NCBI GenBank assembly: GCA_964599885.1
Contig: CAZRHH010000028.1
Location: 1 to 34,189, forward strand
Origin: CAZRHH01 sp964599885
GTDB taxonomy: Bacteria > Chloroflexota > Dehalococcoidia > DSTF01 > JACRBR01
Direction: 5' to 3'
DNA: 34,189 nucleotides
In this document: in pieces, positions 21,199-28,831 of the stretch
How positions within the stretch are numbered: position 1 is the stretch's first letter
How the letters are laid out: each line of letters opens with the position of its first letter
Made by a program: the position numbers and the translations under genes
Notes under the pieces: generated by a model
Seen by the model: only the letters and a program-made list of their open reading frames with translations
Databases searched by the model: none
What the model was told of the DNA's origin: nothing

Positions 21199-23730
21199 AT
21201 GGCACCGACGGCGGCGCGGCGTCCCTACCTGGTACCGGCGGGCAAGCTGCGACGCGAATGCGATCCGCGCACGCTGAAGTTCAGGACGACCGCCGATGTT
21301 GAGCCGCTGAGCGACACGATCGGCCAGGATCGGGCGGTCAGCGCGATGGACTTCGGGCTGAGCATCGAGGCGGACGGCTTCAACGTCTTCGTTTCCGGGT
21401 TGCCGGGCACGGGGCGTTCGACCGAGCTGCAGATGCAAGTCGAACGGATCGCCGCGACGCGCCCCGCCCCTCGCGACTGGTGCTATGTCTTCAACTTCGG
21501 CGACCCGACGCGTCCACGCGCCCTGAGCCTGCCGCCGGACCGCGGTCACCAGCTCGGCCATGACATCGACGAGATGATCGTGATCGTGCGACGCGAGGTG
21601 CCGAAGGCGTTCGATAGCGACGAGTATGCGCAGCGGCGCGATCAGGTGAATCGCGAGATGCAGGCGCAGCGGGAGCGGATGTTCGAGGGGCTGCAGAAGG
21701 AAGCTGATGCGCGCGGGCTGGCTGTTAATGCCGGGCCGATGGGCATCACGACGGTGCCGGTTGTTGAGGGCAAGCCTATTACGAAGGAACAGTACGACGC
21801 GCTGGATGACGATCAGCGACACGCGCTGCAAGAACGCACGGCGGAGCTGGATTCGATCATCGCGCAGATGGCGCCGCAACTGCGGCGCCTCGACCGCAGT
21901 ACGACGGAGTTGCTTGGCGGACTTGACCGTCAGGTGATGACGAGCATCGCGTCGCCGCTGCTCGACGACATCAAGCGCGAGTACGGGCGCGATGCGGAAG
22001 TGGCGGAGTACATCGACCGCTTGGGCGCGGACATGCTGGAGAACATCGATGCGTTTCGCGGGCAGGAGGAGGCGCAGCAACAGGCGGCTCTTCCGATGCT
22101 TGCCGCGGCACAGAACCGTGACGGGGTTTTCGATCGATACAAGGTCAATGTGATTGTCACGCACGCGGCGGAGGACCACGCACCGGTGGTGTTCGAGCAG
22201 AACCCGTCGTATTACCAAATGTTCGGACGCATGGACTATCGCACCAGTTTCGGTGCGATGGTGACGGACCACACGATGATCAAGCCGGGCGCACTGCATC
22301 GCGCGAACGGCGGGTTCCTGCTCGTGCAGGCGCTGGACGTGCTGACTCAGCCGCAGGTCTGGCAGACGCTTAAGCGCGCCCTGAGCACAGGCTGCATCCG
22401 GCTTGAGAACATCGGCGAGCAGATCAGCATCATTCCGAGTGCGACGCTCTCGCCGGAGCCTATACCGCTCAATGTAAAGGTCGCGATGATCGGCACGGCG
22501 CGTACGTTCCAGTTGTTGCAGAGCGCTGACGAGGACTTCCGCAAGCTGTTCAAGGCGCGTGCGGACTTTACGACCGACGTAGAGCGGACACCGGCGAACG
22601 TGCAGAACTACGCGCGCTTTGTTTCGCGTCAGGTCGAACTCCTGGGGATGCGGCCGTTCGATGCTGAGGCGGTGGCGCGGGTGGTGGAAGAGAGTTCGCG
22701 CATGGTGGCGAACCAGGAGAAGCTTTCGCTGCGGATGATGGACATTGTGGATCTGTTGATCGAGGCGGACTACTGGGCATGCGACAAGCGTGCGAAACGG
22801 GTGCGCGCGGAGCACGTCGACCTGGCGATCGAGCAGAAGGACTACCGTTCGAGTTTGATCGAGGATCGCGTGCAGGAATTCATCGAGAACGGCACGATCA
22901 AGGTCGATGTCGAGGGCGCGGTCGTTGGTCAGGTCAACGGGTTGTCGGTGTACTCGCTTGGTGACTACGCGTTCGGGCGCCCGGCGCGGATCACGGCGCG
23001 CGTGAGTTTGGGCCGCGGACAGGTGGTAAACATCGAGCGCGAGGTGCAGAAGAGCGGGTCGTCGCACAGCAAGGGCTTCCTGATTCTGAACGGGTACATC
23101 AACGGCAAGTTCGCGCACCGGCAGCCGCTCTCGTTCGCGGCGAGCATCACGTTCGAGCAGGTGTACGATGAGGTCGATGGGGACAGCGCGTCATCGACGG
23201 AGCTGTACGCGCTGCTTTCGGCGATCACGGACGTGCCGCTAAAGCAGGGCATCGCGGTGACGGGGAGTGTGAACCAGCTTGGTGAGATCCAGGCGATCGG
23301 CGGAGTCAACGAGAAGATCGAGGGTTTTTACGCCGTCTGCAAATCGCGCGGACTGACTGGCGAACAGGGCGTGATGATTCCGCACGACAACTTGCGAAAC
23401 CTGATGCTCAAGCCGGAGGTCGTCGACGCGGTGGCGCGCGGGCAGTTTCACGTGTTCGCCGTATCGACGATCGAGCAGGGCATCGAGATCCTGACCGGGC
23501 TGGCGGCCGGCAGGTTGCGGAAGGACGGCACGTACGCGGATGGTACGGTCTTCCGCAAAGTAACGAACGCACTCGAAGCGATGACGAAGCGGGCGATCGA
23601 AGTGAACCGCGCGGCATCGCAACGTGATGGCGTGGGGCCGACGGCGGTGCCGGTCGGTACGACGCGACCGCCGCGCGACGACCGCAACGGTGATGCGCCC
23701 GCACGCGTCCCGAGGCGCAACAAGCCGTGA
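21199..23730 (+). CDS. Lon-related AAA+ protease (LonB/YcbZ-like, AAA_32 plus Lon protease domain)
   Basis: 843 residues; ATG at 21199 with GGAAGGAG upstream. N-terminal AAA-type segment: IGQDRAVSAMDFGLSIEADGFNVFVSGLPGTGRST, where the P-loop spans residues 67-74 and the usual Lys is Arg. A long helical region follows (about 130-310), then GALHRANGGFLLVQALDVL (Walker B-like) and VKVAMIGTARTFQLLQ. The Lon proteolytic domain is complete: VDGDSASSTELYALLSAI with Ser663 and GGVNEKIEGFYAVC with Lys706, the Ser-Lys dyad 43 residues apart as in Lon. The family degrades unfolded or specific substrates. Whether ATP hydrolysis is retained with Arg in the P-loop is open. Its TGA overlaps the GTG start of the Nudix gene. 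Confidence 0.9.
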   Translation: MAPTAARRPYLVPAGKLRRECDPRTLKFRTTADVEPLSDTIGQDRAVSAMDFGLSIEADGFNVFVSGLPGTGRSTELQMQVERIAATRPAPRDWCYVFNFGDPTRPRALSLPPDRGHQLGHDIDEMIVIVRREVPKAFDSDEYAQRRDQVNREMQAQRERMFEGLQKEADARGLAVNAGPMGITTVPVVEGKPITKEQYDALDDDQRHALQERTAELDSIIAQMAPQLRRLDRSTTELLGGLDRQVMTSIASPLLDDIKREYGRDAEVAEYIDRLGADMLENIDAFRGQEEAQQQAALPMLAAAQNRDGVFDRYKVNVIVTHAAEDHAPVVFEQNPSYYQMFGRMDYRTSFGAMVTDHTMIKPGALHRANGGFLLVQALDVLTQPQVWQTLKRALSTGCIRLENIGEQISIIPSATLSPEPIPLNVKVAMIGTARTFQLLQSADEDFRKLFKARADFTTDVERTPANVQNYARFVSRQVELLGMRPFDAEAVARVVEESSRMVANQEKLSLRMMDIVDLLIEADYWACDKRAKRVRAEHVDLAIEQKDYRSSLIEDRVQEFIENGTIKVDVEGAVVGQVNGLSVYSLGDYAFGRPARITARVSLGRGQVVNIEREVQKSGSSHSKGFLILNGYINGKFAHRQPLSFAASITFEQVYDEVDGDSASSTELYALLSAITDVPLKQGIAVTGSVNQLGEIQAIGGVNEKIEGFYAVCKSRGLTGEQGVMIPHDNLRNLMLKPEVVDAVARGQFHVFAVSTIEQGIEILTGLAAGRLRKDGTYADGTVFRKVTNALEAMTKRAIEVNRAASQRDGVGPTAVPVGTTRPPRDDRNGDAPARVPRRNKP

Positions 23731-24245
23731 AAACCCGCGACGAAGTGTCGGCGGGCGGCATCGTGTTTCGGGCGGGCGCCGGCGAGAGCCTCGATGTGGT
23801 GCTGATCAAGACGCATGAGGGGCGCTGGCAGTTGCCGAAGGGCTGGATCGAGCCGGGCGAGACGCCAGAGCAGGCGGCGATCCGCGAGACGCGCGAAGAG
23901 GCTGGCGTCGATGCCGAGCTTGTTGCGCCGCTTGACGTCATCGAGTACTGGTACCGCTCTGCGTACGATCCGGAGCCGGTGCGCGTACACAAGTACGTGC
24001 ACTTCTTCCTGGTTCGTTACCTCGCTGGCTCGACGGACGATCATGATGACGAGGTGACCGAGGCGCGCTGGACGCCGATTGCTGAGGCGACGCGCACGCT
24101 GTCGTTCAAGGACGAACGGCGGATGATGGCGATGGCGGCGGAGATGCTGGCCGAGGCAGCAAGCGAGATGCGGGAAGCGGGAAGCGAGACGCGGGACAGA
24201 ACGGAGAGCAGAGAGCAGAGGAGAATGGAGGGCGGTAGCGGATGA
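23727..24245 (+). CDS. Nudix hydrolase
   Basis: 172 residues; GTG at 23727 overlaps the protease stop. The Nudix box is GWIEPGETPEQAAIRETREEAG, matching G-x5-E-x7-RE-x2-EE-x-G. The preceding strands (EVSAGGIVFRAG, VVLIKTHEGRWQLPKG) and the region EYWYRSAYDPEPVRVHKYVHFFLVRY resemble diadenosine polyphosphate or NUDT2-like hydrolases. Such enzymes hydrolyse nucleoside diphosphates linked to another moiety. The C-terminal 30 residues (EMREAGSETRDRTESREQRRMEGG) are a low-complexity tail translated from a CGGGAAG-type repeat, so the conserved domain ends near residue 145. The TGA overlaps the ATG of the next gene. Confidence 0.92.
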   Translation: MKTRDEVSAGGIVFRAGAGESLDVVLIKTHEGRWQLPKGWIEPGETPEQAAIRETREEAGVDAELVAPLDVIEYWYRSAYDPEPVRVHKYVHFFLVRYLAGSTDDHDDEVTEARWTPIAEATRTLSFKDERRMMAMAAEMLAEAASEMREAGSETRDRTESREQRRMEGGSG

Positions 24246-25813
24246 CCGAGACAGTGGCGCAGTACCGCGGGCCGGTGGTGGGGACGCATGGGATGGTGGC
24301 GTCGGAGCATCCGCTGGTGTCGCAGACGGGCGTTGATGTGCTGCGGCGCGGCGGGAACGCGTTCGATGCGGCGCTGGCGATGTCGGGGATGCTGCCGGTT
24401 GTGCGTCCGGCGGCGAATCATCTGGGCGGCGACGCGTACATTCTCGTGTATCCGAAGAGCGAAGGGCGGGTCACGGCGATCTGCTCCGGCGGCAAGGCGC
24501 CGGCGGCGGCGACGCTCGATCGGTACGCCGGCGGTATCCCGCAGCGCGGTGGCGCGGCGGTGGCGACCCCCGGGCTCGTCGATGCGTGGGCGGCGTTCCA
24601 TGTACGCTGGTGCACGATGCCGCTGCGCGATCTGCTGGCGCCGGCGATCGGGTATGCGCGCGACGGCTTCGGCGTGTCGCGCGAGCTGGGCGCGCTGCTT
24701 GGAGTCGCGCGCGGGTTGTTTACCAAGTACACGGGGTTGGCCGATGCGCTGTATGTCGACGGCGAGCCGCCGCGCTTCGGTAGCGTGCTACGGCAGCCGA
24801 AGCTGGCGGCGCTGATCGAGGCGATCGCTCACGACGGACGCGCGGCGTTCTATGAGGGTGCGGTGGCGGAGCGCATCGCTTCCGGTGTGCAGGAGGCGGG
24901 CGGCTATCTGACGACCGCCGATCTCGCGTCGCACAGAGCTGATGTGCTGGAGCCGCTTTCGACGCAGTATCGCGGGGATGTGGTGTACGAGACGCCGCCG
25001 AACTCGCAGGGCGTGATCCTGCTCGAAGAACTGAATATCATAGAGGGATACGACGTAGCCGCGTGGGGGCATCTATCGCCGGACGCGGTGCATCACATGG
25101 TTGAGGCGAAGAAGCTGGCGTTTGAGGATCGGCAGCGGCTGGCGGGTGACCCGACGTTCACGGGCCTCGATCCGGAGGTGATGCTATCGAAGGAGCATGC
25201 GGCGGCGCGGCGCGCGGAGATCGATCCGCAGCATGCGCGCGCTTCGGCGATCGCGGCCGCGTCGACGGATACGACGTCGTTCGTGGTGGCGGACGGCGAT
25301 GGCAACGTCTGTTCGTTCATCCAGAGCTTGTACGCGCCGTTCGGGTCGTCGGTGTGCATTGACGGCGTGATCATGAACAACCGGATGTGCGGCTTTTCGA
25401 CGGATCCGGCGCACCCGAACGTGCTGGCGCCGGGCAAGCGGACGATGCACACGCTCAACACCTATCTCGTGTTCCGCGACGGGCGTCCGCTGCTGGTCGG
25501 CAACACGCCCGGTGCGGACTTCCAGGTGCAGACGAACTTGCAGGTGATCACGGGCGTCCTTGACTACGGGCTCGACCCGCAGGCGGCGATCGACGCCGCG
25601 CGCTGGGGCGACACGCCGGATGGGCTGCTCGTCGAAGAAGCGATGCCGGCCGAAACGCAGGCGGCGCTGGCGCGGCGGGGTCATGTGGTGCGTGTGATGG
25701 GGCGGAGCATGAATCCGATGGGCCGTGCGCAGGCGATCCTCATCGATCCGGAGTCGGGCGCGCTGATCGGCGGATCCGATTCGCGGGGCGAGGGGGCGGC
25801 GGCGGGATGGTGA
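24242..25813 (+). CDS. ggt: Gamma-glutamyltransferase family Ntn-hydrolase
   Basis: 523 residues. The ATG at 24242 overlaps the Nudix TGA. The family features run from GMVASEHPLVSQTGVDVLRRGGNAFDAALA through GGDAYILVY to the autoprocessing site STDTTSFVVADGDGNVCSFIQSLY. The nucleophile is Thr344 by alignment with the known TTHYSV-type motif. Then come MNNRMCGFS, APGKRTMHTLNTYLV and GNTPGADFQVQTNLQVI. Known members cleave the gamma-glutamyl bond of glutathione and related peptides or acylases. No signal peptide is seen, unlike secreted Ggt enzymes, so this is probably a cytoplasmic GGT-like amidohydrolase, and its substrate may differ from glutathione. Confidence 0.88.
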   Translation: MTETVAQYRGPVVGTHGMVASEHPLVSQTGVDVLRRGGNAFDAALAMSGMLPVVRPAANHLGGDAYILVYPKSEGRVTAICSGGKAPAAATLDRYAGGIPQRGGAAVATPGLVDAWAAFHVRWCTMPLRDLLAPAIGYARDGFGVSRELGALLGVARGLFTKYTGLADALYVDGEPPRFGSVLRQPKLAALIEAIAHDGRAAFYEGAVAERIASGVQEAGGYLTTADLASHRADVLEPLSTQYRGDVVYETPPNSQGVILLEELNIIEGYDVAAWGHLSPDAVHHMVEAKKLAFEDRQRLAGDPTFTGLDPEVMLSKEHAAARRAEIDPQHARASAIAAASTDTTSFVVADGDGNVCSFIQSLYAPFGSSVCIDGVIMNNRMCGFSTDPAHPNVLAPGKRTMHTLNTYLVFRDGRPLLVGNTPGADFQVQTNLQVITGVLDYGLDPQAAIDAARWGDTPDGLLVEEAMPAETQAALARRGHVVRVMGRSMNPMGRAQAILIDPESGALIGGSDSRGEGAAAGW

Positions 25814-25847
25814 GTTTGGGGGTCCGAGGTCGGAGAAAAGAAGAACG

Positions 25848-26213
25848 ATGAAAAAGTTCAAAGACGTTGATACTTACATTGCCAATGCAGATGAAATAGC
25901 CCGTCCGAAACTCGAAGAACTCCGGAAACTAGTCAAATCGACGATCCCGCAAGCAGAAGAGAAAATCTGGTACGGCGTACCGTTCTTCTTTCATTACGGT
26001 GAACTGGTTGGATTTGACGAATATAAGAAGCACGTTAGCTTTGGCATTGGCGCGGCCGTGATGACAAGCGAAGTCCGCGACATGTTTGAAGCAAAGGGTT
26101 ATAAAACTGGAAAGGGAACCATACAAATCAAGTACGGCCAAAGAGTGCCGACCACAGCGATAAGGCAAATTCTAAAATCAAAAGCAAAAATGAACGAAGC
26201 CAAAGAGCGATGA
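25848..26213 (+). CDS. DUF1801 (YdhG-like) protein, AT-rich gene
   Basis: 121 residues. The chain KKFKDVDTYIANADEIARPKLEELRKLVKSTIPQAEEKIWYGVPFFFHYGELVGFDEYKKHVSFGIG is typical of DUF1801/YdhG proteins, small alpha/beta proteins of unknown function sharing a fold with iron chaperone-like Fra/YdhG members. The C-terminus has KGTIQIKYGQRVPTTAIRQILKSK. The base composition is far lower in GC than all neighbours, with A- and T-ending codons (AAA, GAA, ATT, ACA) prevailing, which suggests acquisition from a low-GC source. There is only a weak purine-rich stretch (GGAGAAAAGAAG) upstream of the ATG. An imperfect palindrome directly follows the stop. Confidence 0.85.
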   Translation: MKKFKDVDTYIANADEIARPKLEELRKLVKSTIPQAEEKIWYGVPFFFHYGELVGFDEYKKHVSFGIGAAVMTSEVRDMFEAKGYKTGKGTIQIKYGQRVPTTAIRQILKSKAKMNEAKER

Positions 26214-26217
26214 AATA

Positions 26218-26300
26218 GCTGAACGGAGAACAGAGCAGCAACCGAGGCGGTGAGCAGATACGATCAGGATCCGGCTTCGGTTCTGTGTTCGTCGTTCAGC
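26218..26300. repeat. Imperfect long inverted repeat after the DUF1801 gene
   Basis: GCTGAACG (26218-26225) and CGTTCAGC (26293-26300) are perfect outer arms. Further in, GAACAGAG and AACCGAGGC on the left correspond, with gaps, to the complement of GCTTCGGTTCTGTGTTC on the right. About 27 bases per arm can pair with a central loop of roughly 24 bases. It could be a terminator stem, a MITE-like remnant or an insertion boundary. Confidence 0.5.
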
Positions 26301-26358
26301 GTATGTGTATGAGCGGTTGCTGTTGCTAGGCTGAATGCAGCTACGAAAGGCTGCACCC

Positions 26359-28206
26359 ATGTCCGAGGCTGCATTTCACTTTTCGCCGCGGGCGAACCGG
26401 GCGCACGAGATCGGTTGGCGCGCCTGGAGCGACGACGCGTTCGCCGATGCGCAGCGTGACGACAAGCCGATCCTGCTCGGGATATCTGCTGTGTGGTGTC
26501 ATTGGTGCCACGTCATGGACGAGACGTCGTATTCCGATGACGAGATCATCCGCCTGATCAACGAGCGGTTCGTGCCGATACGCGTCGACAACGACCAGCG
26601 GCCGGACGTCAACCTGCGCTACAACATGGGCGGCTGGCCGACCACGGCGTTTCTGACGCCGCGCGGCGAAGTGATGGCCGGGATGACCTACGTGGCGCCG
26701 GAGCAGATGCGCGACGTGCTGAACCAGGTCAGCACGTACTACAAGGACAACAAGGAGTCGGTCGAGCAGAAGCTGGGAGAGATCCAGGCGAACCGTAAGC
26801 GCGCCGAGCAAACGATGGCGGCGAGCGGTGATGCGGATGAGCTTTCGGATCAGATCTTGCGCGACGTGCTTCATTCGTGCGTGGACGCGTACGATCCGGT
26901 GTACGGCGGCTTCGGCAACGAGCCGAAGTTCCCGCATACGGGTGCGATCGACCTGCTGCTGCACGCGTATCTGCGCGACGGCGACCGCGACGCGTTGCAT
27001 ATGGCGCGCAAGACGCTCGACTACATGACGCGCGGCGGCACGTACGACCAGGAGTGGGGCGGCTTCTATCGGTATTCGACGAAGCGCGACTGGAGCATTC
27101 CGCACTACGAGAAAATGCTCGAAGACAACGCGCCGCTGCTCAGCGCGCTGTGCAAGCTGTACCGGATCAGCGGCGACGCCGAGCATCGGCGGTACATCGA
27201 GTACACGATCGCGTACCTCGACGAGTGGTTGAGCGATCCGGAGACCGGGGCGTTCCACGGATCGCAGGACGCGGACGAGGAGTTTTATCCGCTGGCGGCG
27301 GCAGAGCGAACGAAGCACGAGCCCCCGTACGTTGACAAGACGGTGTACACGAGCTGGAACGCGATGGCGATCAGCGCGTATCTGGAAGCGTCGTGGACGC
27401 TGGGTCGGCCGGATCTGCGCGATCGCGCGCTGAAGGCGCTTGACCATGTCTGGGGCGCGTTGCATCGCGACGGCGCGGGGATGCATCGTTTCTTGTCGGC
27501 TGACGGTCCACAGATCCCGGGACTGCTCGGCGATCAAGCGTGGACGGCGTTGGCGCTGCTCGATGCGTACGAAGTCGCCGGCCGGCGCGCTGATCTCGAT
27601 CGTGCGCGGACGCTCGTCGATTGGATGATCGATCATCTTGCGGCGGAGGGTGGGGGATTTCACGACACGCCTGCCGGCCATGAGACGCTCGGACTGCTGG
27701 CGACGCGGCAGCGCCCGCCGAAAGAGAACGCCGTCGCTGCGGAAGCGCTGATCCGGCTGGCGCGGTTGACGCATGAGGATGGGTACGAGGAGATCGCGCG
27801 GGCGACGCTGGCGCGGTTCAGCGGGATCGTCGAATCGCAGGGCTATTTCGCTGCCGAGTACGCGCGCGCGGTCGACCTGCTGCTGAATCCGGGCGCTGAT
27901 GTGAAGATCGTCGCGGCGACGCGCGATGATGCTGCGGCGCTGCACGCCGCTGCGCTGGCGCTGCCGGTCGCGAGCCGGATCGTGCGGGTGATCGATGCGT
28001 CGGATGTGGATGCGCTTGCGGCGGAGTCGCTACCGTCGCAGCCGGCGCCGGCAGCGTACGCGTGCTACGGGACGCTGTGCAGTGCGCCGGTGACGACCGT
28101 GGCGGAGCTGATCGAGACGGTTGCGGCCACGAAGCTTGCGTATGAGTCGACGCGTGGCGGTGAGTTGCTGGCGGGGCCGCGGAGCGCGGATATGTCTTCG
28201 GACTGA
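26359..28206 (+). CDS. Thioredoxin-domain-containing protein of the YyaL/DUF255 (SSP411) family
   Basis: 615 residues from the ATG at 26359, with AAAGG upstream; an ATG at 26335 is less likely. The N-terminal thioredoxin-like DUF255 domain includes WSDDAFADAQRDDKPILLGISAVWCHWCHVM with the CHWC pair (Cys47/Cys50), ERFVPIRVDNDQRPDVN and GGWPTTAFLTPRGE. The rest is an (alpha/alpha)6-barrel, with FGNEPKFPHTGAIDLLL, TRGGTYDQEWGGFYRYSTKRDW, PHYEKMLEDNA and SWNAMAISAYLEASW. The family (human SPATA20, Bacillus YyaL) is widespread but its substrate is unresolved. The length matches the family. It precedes the small membrane-protein gene by about 80 bp. Confidence 0.92.
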   Translation: MSEAAFHFSPRANRAHEIGWRAWSDDAFADAQRDDKPILLGISAVWCHWCHVMDETSYSDDEIIRLINERFVPIRVDNDQRPDVNLRYNMGGWPTTAFLTPRGEVMAGMTYVAPEQMRDVLNQVSTYYKDNKESVEQKLGEIQANRKRAEQTMAASGDADELSDQILRDVLHSCVDAYDPVYGGFGNEPKFPHTGAIDLLLHAYLRDGDRDALHMARKTLDYMTRGGTYDQEWGGFYRYSTKRDWSIPHYEKMLEDNAPLLSALCKLYRISGDAEHRRYIEYTIAYLDEWLSDPETGAFHGSQDADEEFYPLAAAERTKHEPPYVDKTVYTSWNAMAISAYLEASWTLGRPDLRDRALKALDHVWGALHRDGAGMHRFLSADGPQIPGLLGDQAWTALALLDAYEVAGRRADLDRARTLVDWMIDHLAAEGGGFHDTPAGHETLGLLATRQRPPKENAVAAEALIRLARLTHEDGYEEIARATLARFSGIVESQGYFAAEYARAVDLLLNPGADVKIVAATRDDAAALHAAALALPVASRIVRVIDASDVDALAAESLPSQPAPAAYACYGTLCSAPVTTVAELIETVAATKLAYESTRGGELLAGPRSADMSSD

Positions 28207-28287
28207 GGGCGGTTGCCGTCGCCTCGGTGAGGTATAACTCCCGCGGAGAAGCTTCCTGATGTTGTTCGGCCCGGTACACGACAAGGC

Positions 28288-28680
28288 ATGGCGTCGCACG
28301 CTCACGTATCTGCCGTGTTCTATGCAATGATTTTTGGCGGTCTGTGGATCGTCGCGGTGAGCCGTCGGGGAGAGCCAATTAAGGCCCTTGAAGGCGCCAT
28401 GATTGTGTTCGCGGTCGTCTGGGTCGCGACCATCCTGGTGGTTCGTCTGCTCAATCCGAAATTCCGAGATGCGATTTCGTCGCGCCCACAGACTAGTTCG
28501 ACAGGCAGGCTAACGCCGGTGCTGATCGCGGCGTTGAGTCTCGCCCCCGGAGTGGTGGCGGTGTTCCTGATTCCAGGGAGACAGAGTCCGCTATTGTTCG
28601 GTGTCATCGCGTTTCTCGTTCTCTCCCGCCTGCACAGGCTCTATCAGCGCGTTCACGCTGAAGAACCCGAGGCGGTCTAA
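28288..28680 (+). CDS. Small integral membrane protein, about four helices
   Basis: 130 residues. Hydrophobic segments: FYAMIFGGLWIVAVSRR, GAMIVFAVVWVATILVVRLL, TPVLIAALSLAPGVVAVFLI and LLFGVIAFLVLSRL. A basic loop and a polar stretch (FRDAISSRPQTSSTGR) separate the second and third. No family is recognised. It starts 81 bp after the YyaL-like gene; TATAAC near 28232 could be a -10 box. The call rests on coding composition and the membrane pattern. Confidence 0.55.
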   Translation: MASHAHVSAVFYAMIFGGLWIVAVSRRGEPIKALEGAMIVFAVVWVATILVVRLLNPKFRDAISSRPQTSSTGRLTPVLIAALSLAPGVVAVFLIPGRQSPLLFGVIAFLVLSRLHRLYQRVHAEEPEAV

Positions 28681-28710
28681 ATTCGATGCCTCCGCGCGTT
28701 TGCGGCGAGA

Positions 28711-28733
28711 CGGAGCTGAAGCTCCTCCGCTAC
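28711..28733 (-). repeat. Second GTAG-headed palindrome type
   Basis: On the minus strand this begins GTAG (28733-28730), then CGGAG, a 9-nt segment and CTCCG. An alternative inner stem, GGAGCT/AGCTCC, is also possible. It lies 41 bp from REP-like copy 3, in the same orientation, in the same convergent intergenic region. Confidence 0.4.
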
Positions 28734-28773
28734 GAAAGGCCTGATTCTCGACGATTGAGGGCGTTGGCGCGCG

Positions 28774-28807
28774 ATACCGGGGCGGACACGTTGGTCCGCC
28801 CCTACCG
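28774..28807 (-). repeat. REP-like GTAG-headed palindrome, copy 3
   Basis: Arms GGGGCGGAC (28779-28787) and GTCCGCCCC (28794-28802) form a perfect 9-bp stem with loop acgttg. The variable pair is G-C here, versus C-G and A-T in copies 1 and 2. It lies between convergent genes. Confidence 0.75.
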
Positions 28808-28831
28808 TGGTCAGCGGTGACTCCGCGCCGG

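Noticed and set aside
21055..23118. 687-codon minus-strand open frame inside the Lon-like protease gene
   Set aside because: The translation is H/R/L-rich with no domain. The opposite strand encodes a clear AAA+/Lon protein with intact catalytic residues.
26341..27945. 534-codon minus-strand open frame opposite the YyaL-like gene
   Set aside because: Antisense shadow of a well-conserved gene; arginine-rich without motifs.
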